DNA of 64,000 nucleotides from Bradyrhizobium lablabi (GTDB lineage: Bacteria > Pseudomonadota > Alphaproteobacteria > Rhizobiales > Xanthobacteraceae). The notes beneath the pieces were generated by a model that was given only the letters and a program-made list of their open reading frames with translations, was not told the origin of the DNA and made no database searches. The position numbers and the translations under genes were made by a program. Location of the stretch: NCBI RefSeq assembly GCF_018131005.1, contig NZ_JAFCJK010000012.1:1-64000 (forward strand). Direction: 5' to 3'. Shown here in pieces: positions 8,311 to 16,329 of the stretch; the first letter of the stretch is position 1, and every line of letters starts with the position of its first letter.

Positions 8311-9518
8311 CACCCCGCCGCCTTCTTCGGCTGCGCTGCCGACAGCGCGGCGCAGGCGCGCTCGAGGCTTGCGATCGACTGGTCGATCTCGGCCTCGGTG
8401 ACGATCAGGGGCGCCAGGAACCGCACGACGTTGTCGCCGGCGCCGACGGTGAGCAGCTTCTGCTCGCGCAACGCGGTGACGAGATCGCCCGAGGGCACCA
8501 CGGCCTTGACGCCGATCAGGAGCCCCTCGCCGCGGACCTCCGACAGCAGCGACGGATAGCGATCGACGACCGAGGCAAGCTTCTGCTTGAGCAGCAGCGA
8601 CATCTTCTGCACATGTTCGAAGAAGCCAGGCTTCAGCATGACATCCAGCACCGCATTGGCGGCCGCGACCGCGAGCGGATTGCCGCCGAAGGTCGAGCCG
8701 TGCGAGCCCGGCGCCATGCCGGCCGCGGCATCCGCCGTCGCGAGCACCGCGCCGATCGGAAATCCGCCGCCGAGCGCCTTGGCGAGCGACATGACGTCTG
8801 GCGTCACGCCGAGGCGCTTGTAGGCGAAGAGGTCGCCGGTGCGGCCCATGCCGGTCTGCACCTCGTCGAATGCGAGCAGGAGGCCGTGCTCGTCGCAGAG
8901 CTGGCGCAACGCCTTGAAGAAGGAGTGCGGCGCCGAGCGCACGCCGCCCTCGCCCTGCACCGGCTCGATCAGAATGCCGGCGGTGTGCGGTCCGATCGCC
9001 TTCTTCACGGCCTCGATGTCGCCATGCGGCACCTGGTCGAAGCCGTCCATCGGCGGGCCGAAACCTTCGAGATATTTGGCCGAGCCGGTGGCGGCGAGGG
9101 TCGCCAGCGTGCGGCCGTGGAAGGCGCCTTCGAAGGTGATGATGCGATAACGCTCGCCGCGGCCCTTGGAGAATTGATGATGGCGGACGAGCTTGATCAC
9201 GCCCTCCATCGCTTCCGCGCCGGAATTGCAGAAGAAGACGAAGTCGGCAAAGCTCTGCTCGCACAGTCGCGCGGCAAGCGCTTCGCCGTCCGGGCTCTTG
9301 AACAGGTTCGACATGTGCCAGAGCTTTGTCGCCTGGTCCTGGATCGCCTTGACCAGATGCGGATGTGCATGCCCGAGCGCGTTCACGGCGACGCCCGACG
9401 TGAAATCGAGATAGCGTTCGCCGTTGGTCGATATCAGCCAGGCGCCCTCACCGCGCTCGAAACCGAGATCAACCCTGGCAAAGACAGGAAGCAGATGCGA
9501 CGTGGCGCTGTTGGTCAT
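8310..9518 (-). CDS. argD: Acetylornithine aminotransferase
   Basis: A PLP-dependent class III aminotransferase of 402 residues that converts N-acetylglutamate semialdehyde to N-acetylornithine; many homologues also act on succinyl-diaminopimelate. Motifs are GVAVNALGHAHP near the N-terminus, FCNSGAEAMEGVIKL, AFDEVQTGMGRTG, and the Schiff-base lysine in SLAKALGGGFPIGAV. The start MTNSATSHLLPVFAR matches the family. It is the first gene of argD-argF-hslO; a strong promoter and a terminator-like hairpin lie 80-140 bases upstream. Confidence 0.95.
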   Translation of the reverse strand: MTNSATSHLLPVFARVDLGFERGEGAWLISTNGERYLDFTSGVAVNALGHAHPHLVKAIQDQATKLWHMSNLFKSPDGEALAARLCEQSFADFVFFCNSGAEAMEGVIKLVRHHQFSKGRGERYRIITFEGAFHGRTLATLAATGSAKYLEGFGPPMDGFDQVPHGDIEAVKKAIGPHTAGILIEPVQGEGGVRSAPHSFFKALRQLCDEHGLLLAFDEVQTGMGRTGDLFAYKRLGVTPDVMSLAKALGGGFPIGAVLATADAAAGMAPGSHGSTFGGNPLAVAAANAVLDVMLKPGFFEHVQKMSLLLKQKLASVVDRYPSLLSEVRGEGLLIGVKAVVPSGDLVTALREQKLLTVGAGDNVVRFLAPLIVTEAEIDQSIASLERACAALSAAQPKKAAG

Positions 9519-9590
9519 GGCAATCACTGACGGTTTGCGGCCGGCGATTGCCGTATGCATTGACGCAGGCGCGGCAACGGCCAGCTTCGG

Positions 9591-9624
9591 AAAACAAAAC
9601 GTGCCGCCTTTTCGGGCGGCACGT
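9591..9624 (-). terminator. Terminator-like hairpin in the argD leader
   Basis: On the minus strand a perfect 10-bp stem, ACGTGCCGCC / GGCGGCACGT, with a CGAAAA loop (9599-9624) is followed by TTTTGTTTT. This has the full form of an intrinsic terminator, yet no minus-strand gene lies upstream of it. It begins where transcription from the promoter at 9632-9659 should start. It may be an attenuator, a 5' stabilising stem or the end of a tiny RNA. Confidence 0.6.
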
Positions 9625-9631
9625 ACGCAAC

Positions 9632-9659
9632 ATTCTATGCCGCGGCCGGTAAGTGTCAA
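9632..9659 (-). promoter_or_regulatory. Predicted sigma-70 promoter of argD
   Basis: On the minus strand TTGACA (9654-9659) and TAGAAT (9632-9637) are separated by 16 bases, very close to the sigma-70 consensus. The expected start point is about 9625, roughly 107 bases before the argD ATG and at the foot of the hairpin at 9599-9624. Confidence 0.6.
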
Positions 9660-9772
9660 TCGCCACGGAGCAGCCATCGTCCGATGGCAGAGCACACGCA
9701 ATCCGTGGCGGAGCGGTGGAAAACCCTTAATTACAATGCATAAGTGTGGGAACATGTGGACGCGCAGCTCCG

Positions 9773-9919
9773 GACTCTTGCGCCCGAGTCACGCCATATT
9801 GTAGCCTTTGGGCTGTCGGGTACGACATCTCGTGCGGCGGTACTAAACCCTCTAAGTAGCCTTTGGTTAAGCGTAAACGTTCGGGCGCATTGCTGCGCCC
9901 GGCGAGGGCTAAGGGATTC
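9773..9919. promoter_or_regulatory. Three GANTC (CcrM) sites upstream of gcrA
   Basis: GANTC sequences occur at 9773-9777 (GACTC), 9786-9790 (GAGTC) and 9915-9919 (GATTC), all in the gap between argD and gcrA. CcrM methylates GANTC in alphaproteobacteria, and GcrA acts at promoters carrying methylated sites, so methylation-dependent control of gcrA is plausible. The sites are seen directly; the regulation is inferred. Confidence 0.5.
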
Positions 9920-9991
9920 TGACCGCAGGGATTTTGGAGATTGCGGTGCCGCCCCGATGACCGGCCGGTGCAACGCGAAGGGATGAATGCG

Positions 9992-10507
9992 ATGACGGTA
10001 TTGACCTGGTCCGACGATCGCGTCGAGCAACTGAAGAAGCTCTGGGAGGCCGGCCTGTCGGCCAGCCAGATCGCGGCGGAACTCGGCAATGTGACGCGCA
10101 ACGCCGTGATCGGCAAGGTGCACCGGCTCGGGCTGTCCGGCCGCGCCAAGGCCCCGGCGGCGGCTGCGCCGCGGCAGCGCAAGCCCCGCCCCGCCCAGCA
10201 CATGATGCGGGTGGCGCGCCCAATCTCGCGCGGCAATACGGCGCTTGCGCACGCCTTTGAGGTCGAGCTCGAGCCGGATCCGATCGCTTTTGACAATGTC
10301 GTGCCGATGAGCCAGCGGCTGTCACTGCTCGAACTCAACGAGGCCACCTGCCACTGGCCGGTCGGCGATCCATCGAGTCCGGAATTCTTCTTCTGCGGCG
10401 GCAAGGCGCTCAGCGGCCTGCCCTACTGCGCGCATCACTCACGCATTGCCTACCAGCCGGCGGCCGATCGCCGCCGTCCGTCGGCAAAGCCGGCCCAGGG
10501 CAAGTAA
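9992..10507 (+). CDS. gcrA: GcrA cell-cycle regulator
   Basis: GcrA is a sigma-70-associated transcription cofactor that activates cell-cycle promoters carrying CcrM-methylated GANTC sites. The 171-residue protein has the N-terminal helix-turn-helix domain (LTWSDDRVEQLKKLW, AAELGNVTRNAVIGKVHRL), a basic proline/alanine-rich linker (about residues 50-75), and the C-terminal RNA-polymerase-binding domain with CHWPVGDP and CAHHSRIAY. The ATG at 9992 was preferred over one at 9983 because the family begins MTVLTWSDD-like. It is divergent from argD and convergent with phoB. Confidence 0.93.
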   Translation: MTVLTWSDDRVEQLKKLWEAGLSASQIAAELGNVTRNAVIGKVHRLGLSGRAKAPAAAAPRQRKPRPAQHMMRVARPISRGNTALAHAFEVELEPDPIAFDNVVPMSQRLSLLELNEATCHWPVGDPSSPEFFFCGGKALSGLPYCAHHSRIAYQPAADRRRPSAKPAQGK

Positions 10508-10542
10508 ATAGGGCAACTAAATCCGGCTGCATCGACGGCGTT

Positions 10543-10562
10543 GTCCCGGCGAAAGCCGGGAC
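10543..10562. repeat. Short palindrome with GAAA loop
   Basis: GTCCCGGC-GAAA-GCCGGGAC forms a perfect 8-bp stem with a tetraloop about 35 bases after the gcrA stop. No T-tract follows on either strand, so it is not a classic terminator. Similar CCCGG palindromes are common between genes in this genus. Confidence 0.5.
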
Positions 10563-10670
10563 CGCACAGATCCCTATCGCCATTCCGAGGAGCGTAAGCG
10601 GCGAAGCAGTCGATTGCTGCGCTTGGTGGCGCGATGAATTGCCCCGACGTATCTTCTCCGGCCGCGCGCC

Positions 10671-11378
10671 CTACGTCGGCTCGGCCTTGGCAAAACGATC
10701 GTCGAGCGCATAGCCGGCACCGCGCACGGTGCGGATCGGATCCTGCTCGCGGCCAGGATTGAGCAGCTTGCGCAGGCGGCCGATATGCACGTCGACGGTG
10801 CGCTCATCGATGTAGATGTCGCGGCCCCAGACGCTGTCGAGCAGTTGCTCGCGGCTGAACACGCGGCCGGGATGCTCCAGGAAGAATTCCAGCAGGCGAT
10901 ACTCGGTCGGGCCGAGATCGATCGGGCGGCCCGAGCGCGCCACGCGGCGCTTTTCGCGGTCGAGTTCGATATCGCCATAGGTCAGCACGGTCGCGAGCCG
11001 CTCGGGACTCGCACGCCGCAACAGGCCCTTCACGCGCGCCAGCAGTTCGGGCACCGAGAACGGCTTCACGATGTAGTCATCGGCGCCCGTGGCAAGGCCA
11101 CGCACCCGCTCGCTCTCCTCGCCGCGCGCCGTCAGCATGATGATCGGAAGCTGCTTGGTCTCGGGACGAGCCCGCAGGCGGCGACACAGTTCGATGCCGG
11201 AGAGTCCGGGCAGCATCCAGTCGAGCACCACGAGATCGGGAACGCGCTCTTTCAACCTCGTGTCTGCGTCGTCGCCGCGACTCACTGTTTCGACGTCGTA
11301 GCCTTCCGCGTCTAGGTTGTAGCGCAACAAAGTGGTCAGCGCCTCTTCGTCTTCGACTACAAGAATGCGTGCGCTCAT
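10671..11378 (-). CDS. phoB: Phosphate regulon response regulator
   Basis: An OmpR-family regulator of 235 residues. The receiver domain has the acidic pair near residues 10-12, the phospho-acceptor D53 (LVVLDWMLPG) and K105 (VKPFS). The C-terminal winged helix contains LGPTEYRLLEFFLEHPGRVF and ends with the IRTVRGAGYAL wing. It would bind Pho boxes such as the one before pstS. It is the last gene of the phoR-pst-phoU-phoB array and runs the same way as phoU after a 114-bp gap that holds a dispersed repeat. Gene context makes PhoB far likelier than another OmpR regulator. Confidence 0.95.
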   Translation of the reverse strand: MSARILVVEDEEALTTLLRYNLDAEGYDVETVSRGDDADTRLKERVPDLVVLDWMLPGLSGIELCRRLRARPETKQLPIIMLTARGEESERVRGLATGADDYIVKPFSVPELLARVKGLLRRASPERLATVLTYGDIELDREKRRVARSGRPIDLGPTEYRLLEFFLEHPGRVFSREQLLDSVWGRDIYIDERTVDVHIGRLRKLLNPGREQDPIRTVRGAGYALDDRFAKAEPT

Positions 11379-11444
11379 CGGTCTAAGATCTCTCTTTGTT
11401 TTGGCGAGTTGTCCTGACGCGAACGAAAACGCTCATTTGCTTTT

Positions 11445-11496
11445 GAGCATGATCCCATCGGAAAACCGGTTTCCACTTTTCCGGATCATGCCCTAG
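11445..11496. repeat. Dispersed palindromic repeat at the end of phoU, copy 1
   Basis: The stretch contains an inverted GCATGATC ... GATCATGC frame around GGAAAACCGG and TTCCACTTTTCCGG. I know this element as a very frequent Rhizobiales/Bradyrhizobium intergenic repeat. Its terminal CTAG supplies the TAG stop codon of phoU (11493-11495). A diverged second copy lies at 12264-12316. Confidence 0.75.
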
Positions 11497-12209
11497 TTAC
11501 CCGGAACCGTCGTTGCAAACGTGGTCATGTCGCCCTTCGGGCGCTTGTCCGTCATCTGCTGTCCCTCGATCATGTAGAATACCGTTTCCGCGATGTTTGT
11601 CGCGTGGTCGCCGATCCGCTCGATGTTCTTGGCACAGAACATCAGGTGAATACAGAACGAGATGTTGCGCGGGTCTTCCATCATGTACGTAAGTAACTCA
11701 CGAAACAGCGAGGTGCAGATGGCGTCGACCTCCTCGTCGCCCTTCCAGACGTTCATCGCGGCCGGCAGGTCGTGTGCGGCATAGGCGTCGAGCACCGACT
11801 TGACCTGCGACAGCACGAGATCGGTCATGTGCTCGAGGCCGCGGATCAGCTTCAGCGGCTGGAAATCGCTCTCGAGTGCGGCGACGCGCTTGCCCATGTT
11901 CTTGGCGAGGTCGCCGATCCGCTCGAGGTCGGTAGCGACCCGCATCGCGCCGACGATCTCGCGCAGGTCGATGGCCATCGGCTGGCGACGCGCGATGGTG
12001 AGCACCGCGCGCTCCTCGATGGTACGCTGGAGGTTGTCGATCTCGACGTCTGAGGCGACGACGCGCTTGCCGAGCGCGACGTCGCGGCGGATCAGCGCGT
12101 CGACGGATTCGGTGATCATGCGCTCGACGAGGCCGCCCATCTCGGCGACCAGGCGCGTGAGTTCCTGCAGATCGCTGTCGAATGCCTTGGCCGTATGTTC
12201 AGAAGCCAT
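11493..12209 (-). CDS. phoU: Phosphate transport regulator PhoU
   Basis: PhoU transmits the state of the Pst transporter to PhoR and limits phosphate uptake. The 238-residue, all-helical protein shows the two tandem three-helix bundles of the family: the first with LVERMITESVDALIRRD and DVEIDNLQRTIEERAVL, the second with FCIHLMFCAKNIERIGDHATNIAE containing the conserved metal-binding E-x-x-x-D-H motif. It lies between pstB and phoB on the same strand. Its stop codon falls inside a dispersed repeat. Confidence 0.95.
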   Translation of the reverse strand: MASEHTAKAFDSDLQELTRLVAEMGGLVERMITESVDALIRRDVALGKRVVASDVEIDNLQRTIEERAVLTIARRQPMAIDLREIVGAMRVATDLERIGDLAKNMGKRVAALESDFQPLKLIRGLEHMTDLVLSQVKSVLDAYAAHDLPAAMNVWKGDEEVDAICTSLFRELLTYMMEDPRNISFCIHLMFCAKNIERIGDHATNIAETVFYMIEGQQMTDKRPKGDMTTFATTVPGN

Positions 12210-12263
12210 CGCTTGTCTCCATCAATCATGATCCCTGAGGGTCACGATCTCATGTCCCCGTTT

Positions 12264-12316
12264 CAGCATGGTCTCACTCGGAAGGGTGGTTTCCACTTTT
12301 CCGGAGTATGCTCTAG
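12264..12316. repeat. Dispersed palindromic repeat at the end of pstB, copy 2
   Basis: This is a diverged copy of the 11445-11496 element, sharing GGTTTCCACTTTTCCGGA and the terminal ATGC-N-CTAG. As in the first copy, the terminal CTAG provides the stop codon, here of pstB (12313-12315). Both copies have the same orientation relative to the gene they end. Confidence 0.7.
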
Positions 12317-13131
12317 CCGAACCGCCCGGTGATGTAGTCCTGGGTGCGCCGATCACCGGGCGAGGTGAATATCTTGTTGGTGTCGTCGAACTCGATCAAT
12401 TCGCCGAGATACATGAAGGCGGTCTTGTCGGAGACGCGGGCCGCCTGCTGCATGTTATGGGTGACGATCGCGATCGTGTAATCCTCGGACAATTCCTGGA
12501 TCAGTTCCTCGACCTTGGCGGTCGAAATCGGGTCGAGCGCCGAGCACGGCTCGTCGAACAGGATCACCTCGGGCCGCACCGCCACGGTGCGCGCGATGCA
12601 GAGACGCTGCTGCTGGCCGCCGGAGAGCGACAGGCCGGACGCATTCAGCTTGTCCTTGACCTCGTTCCACAGTGCGCCGCCGCGCAGCGCCTTCTCGACG
12701 CGGTCGTCCATCTCGGACTTCGAGATCTTCTCGTAGAGACGGATGCCGAAGGCGATGTTCTCGTAGATCGTCATCGGGAACGGCGTCGGCTTCTGGAACA
12801 CCATGCCAACCCGCGCGCGCAGGAGGTTGAGGTCGAGCTTGGGATCGAGGATGTTGGTCTGGTCCAGCATGAGCTGGCCGACGGCGCGCTGACCCGGATA
12901 AAGGTCATACATCCGGTTGAAGATGCGCAGCAGGGTCGACTTGCCGCAGCCGGACGGGCCGATGAACGCCGTGACGCGGTTGGTGCCGAGCGTCAGGTTG
13001 ATGTTCTTCAGCGCATGGTGCTCGCCATAATAGAAGTTGAGGTTGCGCGCCGTGACCTTCGGCGGCGCCTCCGGCAGCGGGGCATGTGCAACGTGGCTCG
13101 GGGTACTCGTCGAAACGGAGAGGTCGGTCAT
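12313..13131 (-). CDS. pstB: Phosphate ABC transporter ATP-binding protein
   Basis: The ATPase of the PstSCAB high-affinity phosphate importer, 272 residues. It has Walker A GPSGCGKST, the ABC signature LSGGQQQRL, Walker B VILFDEPCSALDP and the H-loop IAIVTHNMQQAA. The N-terminal MTDLSVSTSTPS is a non-conserved extension. The ATG overlaps the pstA stop by four bases (ATGA), indicating translational coupling. A dispersed repeat separates it from phoU. Confidence 0.97.
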   Translation of the reverse strand: MTDLSVSTSTPSHVAHAPLPEAPPKVTARNLNFYYGEHHALKNINLTLGTNRVTAFIGPSGCGKSTLLRIFNRMYDLYPGQRAVGQLMLDQTNILDPKLDLNLLRARVGMVFQKPTPFPMTIYENIAFGIRLYEKISKSEMDDRVEKALRGGALWNEVKDKLNASGLSLSGGQQQRLCIARTVAVRPEVILFDEPCSALDPISTAKVEELIQELSEDYTIAIVTHNMQQAARVSDKTAFMYLGELIEFDDTNKIFTSPGDRRTQDYITGRFG

Positions 13132-13973
13132 TTTGCTGCCCTTTCGGCACCAAGGATGCGCGCGCCGATATTCAACGCAAGCACGGTGAAAGTGATGAGC
13201 AAGGCGCCGCTCCACGCCAGTTCTTTCCAGTAGGCGTAGGGGCTTTGCACGAAATTGTTGATGGTCACCGGCAGGTTCGCCATCGTTCTGGTCAGGCTCA
13301 GGCTGAAGAACTGGTTCGAGAGCGCGGTGAACAGGAGCGGCGCGGTTTCGCCGGCGACGCGCGCGGTCGCCAGCAATACGCCGGTGATCAGGCCGCTTCG
13401 CGCGGCGCGATAGGCGATCCGCTTGATCACCAGCGAACGCGGCAGGCCGAGCGCGGACGCCGCCTCGCGCAGCGGATTGGGCACCAGCAGCAGCATGTCC
13501 TCGGTGGTGCGGAGCACAACCGGGATCACGATGACGGCGAGCGCGAGACAGCCGGCGATCGCCGAGAAGCCGCGCATCGGCACCACGACCGCGCCGTAGA
13601 TGAACAGACCGATGATGATCGAGGGCGCGCTGAGCAGGATGTCGTTGATGAAGCGGATCACCGCCGTGAGCCGGTCATGCTTGCCGTATTCGGCGAGATA
13701 GGTGCCGGCGAACAGGCCGAGCGGCGCGCCGATCCCGACCCCGATCACCGTCATGATGACCGAGCCGACAATGGCGTTCAGCAGGCCGCCTTCGGTCGAG
13801 CCCGGGGGCGGCGTATTCTGGGTGAAGAGCTGTACGCTCATGCCGGCGAGGCCGTTGTAGAGCAGCGTCATCAGGATCAGCGCAAGCCAGGTGACGCCGA
13901 AAGCCGCCGCGCCGAAGCAGAGCACGCGGATGATGATGTCGTTGCGGCGGCGGGATCTGTAGATCGGATTCAT
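13128..13973 (-). CDS. pstA: Phosphate ABC transporter permease PstA
   Basis: An inner-membrane permease of 281 residues with about six transmembrane segments, the first being CFGAAAFGVTWLALILMTLL. The cytoplasmic coupling loop is conserved (VLRTTEDMLLLVPNPLREAA). The gene starts 4 bases after the pstC stop and overlaps pstB by 4 bases, so pstC-pstA-pstB are translated together. Confidence 0.95.
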   Translation of the reverse strand: MNPIYRSRRRNDIIIRVLCFGAAAFGVTWLALILMTLLYNGLAGMSVQLFTQNTPPPGSTEGGLLNAIVGSVIMTVIGVGIGAPLGLFAGTYLAEYGKHDRLTAVIRFINDILLSAPSIIIGLFIYGAVVVPMRGFSAIAGCLALAVIVIPVVLRTTEDMLLLVPNPLREAASALGLPRSLVIKRIAYRAARSGLITGVLLATARVAGETAPLLFTALSNQFFSLSLTRTMANLPVTINNFVQSPYAYWKELAWSGALLITFTVLALNIGARILGAERAAK

Positions 13974-13977
13974 GGCG

Positions 13978-14976
13978 TCACTTCCCCGCTTTCTTTTCCA
14001 GCCGCAGCAGCATCAGCCGTGCCGCGGCGAGCACGAAGAAGGTCAGCACGAACAGGAGCAGGCCGAGCAGGATCAGGCCCGACTGGTGCAAACCGTCGCT
14101 TTCGGCGAATTCGGAGGCGATCGCGGCCGAGATCGTGGTGCCGGGCGCGAAGATCGAGGACGAGATGCGGAACGAGTTGCCGATGATGAAGGTCACCGCC
14201 ATGGTCTCGCCCAGGGCACGGCCGAGCGCCAGCATGATGCCGCCGATGACACCGACGCGGGTGTAGGGGATCACGACGCTGCGCACCACTTCCCAGGTGG
14301 TGCAGCCCATGCCGTAGGCGGCCTCCTTCAGCACGGGCGGCACGGTCTTGAAGACGTCGACCGAGATCGCGGTGATGAATGGCAGCACCATGATCGCGAG
14401 GATCAGTGCGGCGTTGAACAGGCTGAGATAGGACGGCGGTCCCGCGAACACCGCGCCCAGCAGTGGCACGCCGTCGAAGATCTTGATCATCAACGGCTGG
14501 AAGGTGTTGGCGAGGAACGGGCCCAGCACGAAGAAACCCCACATGCCGTAAATGATCGAGGGGATGCCGGCGAGCAGTTCGACCGCGATGCCGATCGGGC
14601 GGCGCAGCCATTGCGGGCAGAGTTCGGTGAGGAAGACGGCGATGCCGATCCCGACCGGAATGGCGATCAGCATCGCGATGAACGACGTGATCAGCGTGCC
14701 GTAGACCGGCCCGAGCGCGCCGAGCACCGGCGGATCGGCTGAAGGCGCCCAGCGCTGGGTCCACAGGAAGGCGAAGCCATATTCCTTCATCGCCGGCCAG
14801 GCGCCGACGATCAGCGACAGGATGATGCCGCCGAGGATCAGAAGAACCGAAATCGCCGAAATCCGGGTGATCCAATAGAAGGTGGCATCGCCGAGCTTGA
14901 AGGCGCTGAGGGCCTTGGCGCGATCATACGGTCCGGCGGCTTCCATCACATCGCTCTGAACAGCCATGTCTGCCAC
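13978..14976 (-). CDS. pstC: Phosphate ABC transporter permease PstC
   Basis: The second permease of the phosphate importer, about 332 residues with six transmembrane segments (for example ISVLLILGGIILSLIVGAWP). The coupling loop FKTVPPVLKEAAYGMG follows the binding-protein-dependent transport pattern. I chose the GTG at 14976 because AGAGGGGAT lies 6-9 bases before it; an ATG at 14967, three codons on, is the alternative. A 207-bp gap with a strong hairpin separates it from pstS, fitting higher expression of the binding protein. Confidence 0.93.
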   Translation of the reverse strand: MADMAVQSDVMEAAGPYDRAKALSAFKLGDATFYWITRISAISVLLILGGIILSLIVGAWPAMKEYGFAFLWTQRWAPSADPPVLGALGPVYGTLITSFIAMLIAIPVGIGIAVFLTELCPQWLRRPIGIAVELLAGIPSIIYGMWGFFVLGPFLANTFQPLMIKIFDGVPLLGAVFAGPPSYLSLFNAALILAIMVLPFITAISVDVFKTVPPVLKEAAYGMGCTTWEVVRSVVIPYTRVGVIGGIMLALGRALGETMAVTFIIGNSFRISSSIFAPGTTISAAIASEFAESDGLHQSGLILLGLLLFVLTFFVLAAARLMLLRLEKKAGK

Positions 14977-15142
14977 GCCAATCCCCTCTGTACTCTTGTT
15001 TGAGCTACGCAAACCGCCATGCCCCCGAGGCGATCGTCGCTGACATTGCCGGCGCCATTTCCTGACGCACCCTCGTCGCGCGTGAGGCCTGGAATCCATG
15101 GCTCCTGTGAGGATATGGGTTCCGCGCCGATCGCCAGACCCG

Positions 15143-15160
15143 CGCCGCCGTGGCGGCGCA
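15143..15160 (-). other. GC-rich hairpin between pstS and pstC
   Basis: GCGCCGCC-GT-GGCGGCGC is a perfect inverted repeat 24 bases after the pstS stop. No T-tract follows on the minus strand, so it is not a full intrinsic terminator. It may stabilise the pstS 3' end or cause partial termination before the permease genes. Confidence 0.45.
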
Positions 15161-15183
15161 GGCATCGTTCGAAACGCTTTGGC

Positions 15184-16194
15184 TTAGCTCTTGATCTCGG
15201 CCGACCAGGTCTTCTCGATCATCTTGACGACCGAATCGGGCATCGGGATGTAGTCGAGCTCTTCAGCCATCTTGTCGCCCTTCTCGAAGGCGTACTTGAA
15301 GAACTTGATCGCTTCCTGCGAGGCCGCCTTGTCGGTCGCATCCTTGTGCATCAGGATGAAGGTCGCCGCGGTGATCGGCCAGGAGGCCTCGCCGGGCTGG
15401 TCGGTGAGGATCACGTAGTAGCCGGGAGCCTTGGACCAATCGGCGTTCGACGCGGCCGCCTGGAAAGCGGCGATGGTCGGCTGCACGGTTTTGCCGGCCT
15501 TGTTGACCAGCGCGGCGTAGGTCAGCTTGTTCTGCTTGGCGTAGGCATATTCGACATAGCCGATCGCATTCTTGGTCTGGCTGATGTTGCCGGCAACGCC
15601 CTCGTTGCCCTTCGCGCCGACGCCGACCGGCCATTCGACCGCGGTGCCGGAGCCGACCTTGGACTTCCAGTCGGCGTTCGACTTGGCGAGATAGTCGGTG
15701 AAGTTGAAGGTGGTGCCCGATCCATCCGAACGGCGCACAACGGTGATCGCGTCAGCCGGCAATGTCAGCTTCGGATTGAGCTTGGCGATCGCCGGATCGT
15801 TCCACTTGGTGATCTTGCCGAGATAGATGTTGCCGAGCACTTCGCCCGAGAGCACGAGTTCACCCGGCTTGACGCCCTCGATGTTCACGACCGGAACGAT
15901 CGCGCCCATCACCATCGGCCACTGGACGAGGCCATCCTTTTCGAGCTGTTCGTGCTTGAGCGGCGCGTCGGTGGCGCCAAAGGTCACGGTCTTGGCCTGG
16001 ATCTGCTTGATTCCGGCGCCCGAACCGATCGATTGATAATTCAGACCATTGCCGGTGTCTTTCTTATAGGCGTCCGCCCATTTCGAGTAGATCGGGAATG
16101 GGAAGGTCGCGCCCGCGCCGGTAATATCGGCAGCGAAGGCCGACGTCGAGGCGGCGACCAGGCCGGCAGCGACGATTGTCTTGATGAAATTCAT
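15184..16194 (-). CDS. pstS: Periplasmic phosphate-binding protein
   Basis: The substrate-binding component of PstSCAB, 336 residues with a standard signal peptide cut after STSAFA. Phosphate-contact motifs are present: ITGAGATFPFPIYSKW at the mature N-terminus, GSGAGIKQI, and RRSDGSGTTFNFTDYL. It is the first gene of the pst operon, preceded by a near-perfect Pho box about 100 bases upstream, and should be strongly induced by phosphate starvation through PhoB. Confidence 0.97.
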   Translation of the reverse strand: MNFIKTIVAAGLVAASTSAFAADITGAGATFPFPIYSKWADAYKKDTGNGLNYQSIGSGAGIKQIQAKTVTFGATDAPLKHEQLEKDGLVQWPMVMGAIVPVVNIEGVKPGELVLSGEVLGNIYLGKITKWNDPAIAKLNPKLTLPADAITVVRRSDGSGTTFNFTDYLAKSNADWKSKVGSGTAVEWPVGVGAKGNEGVAGNISQTKNAIGYVEYAYAKQNKLTYAALVNKAGKTVQPTIAAFQAAASNADWSKAPGYYVILTDQPGEASWPITAATFILMHKDATDKAASQEAIKFFKYAFEKGDKMAEELDYIPMPDSVVKMIEKTWSAEIKS

Positions 16195-16291
16195 GGGTGG
16201 TCTCCATCTTGTGAGCGAAGCGCCGATTGCGCCCGATTGCGCTCACGCCGGTCCATCTAGGAGCGGTCGATGCCCGTTTTACGAAGGTTAA

Positions 16292-16309
16292 ATGACAGTT
16301 GGATGACAG
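16292..16309 (-). promoter_or_regulatory. Pho box (PhoB operator) upstream of pstS
   Basis: Read on the minus strand there are two perfect CTGTCAT repeats whose starts are 11 bp apart (16303-16309 and 16292-16298), the classic direct-repeat Pho box. It is about 98 bases upstream of the pstS ATG and lies in the phoR-pstS gap, so PhoB should start transcription of pstSCAB-phoU-phoB here. Confidence 0.88.
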
Positions 16310-16329
16310 GTACAAGCGATTGAAAACGC

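Noticed and set aside
7384..9264. Long upstream extension of the argF frame into argD
   Set aside because: The extension is Arg-rich, overlaps argD in another frame, and argF has a conserved start overlapping the argD stop.
10543..10562. Terminator for gcrA
   Set aside because: The stem is perfect but no T-tract follows on either strand, so it is better treated as a dispersed palindrome.
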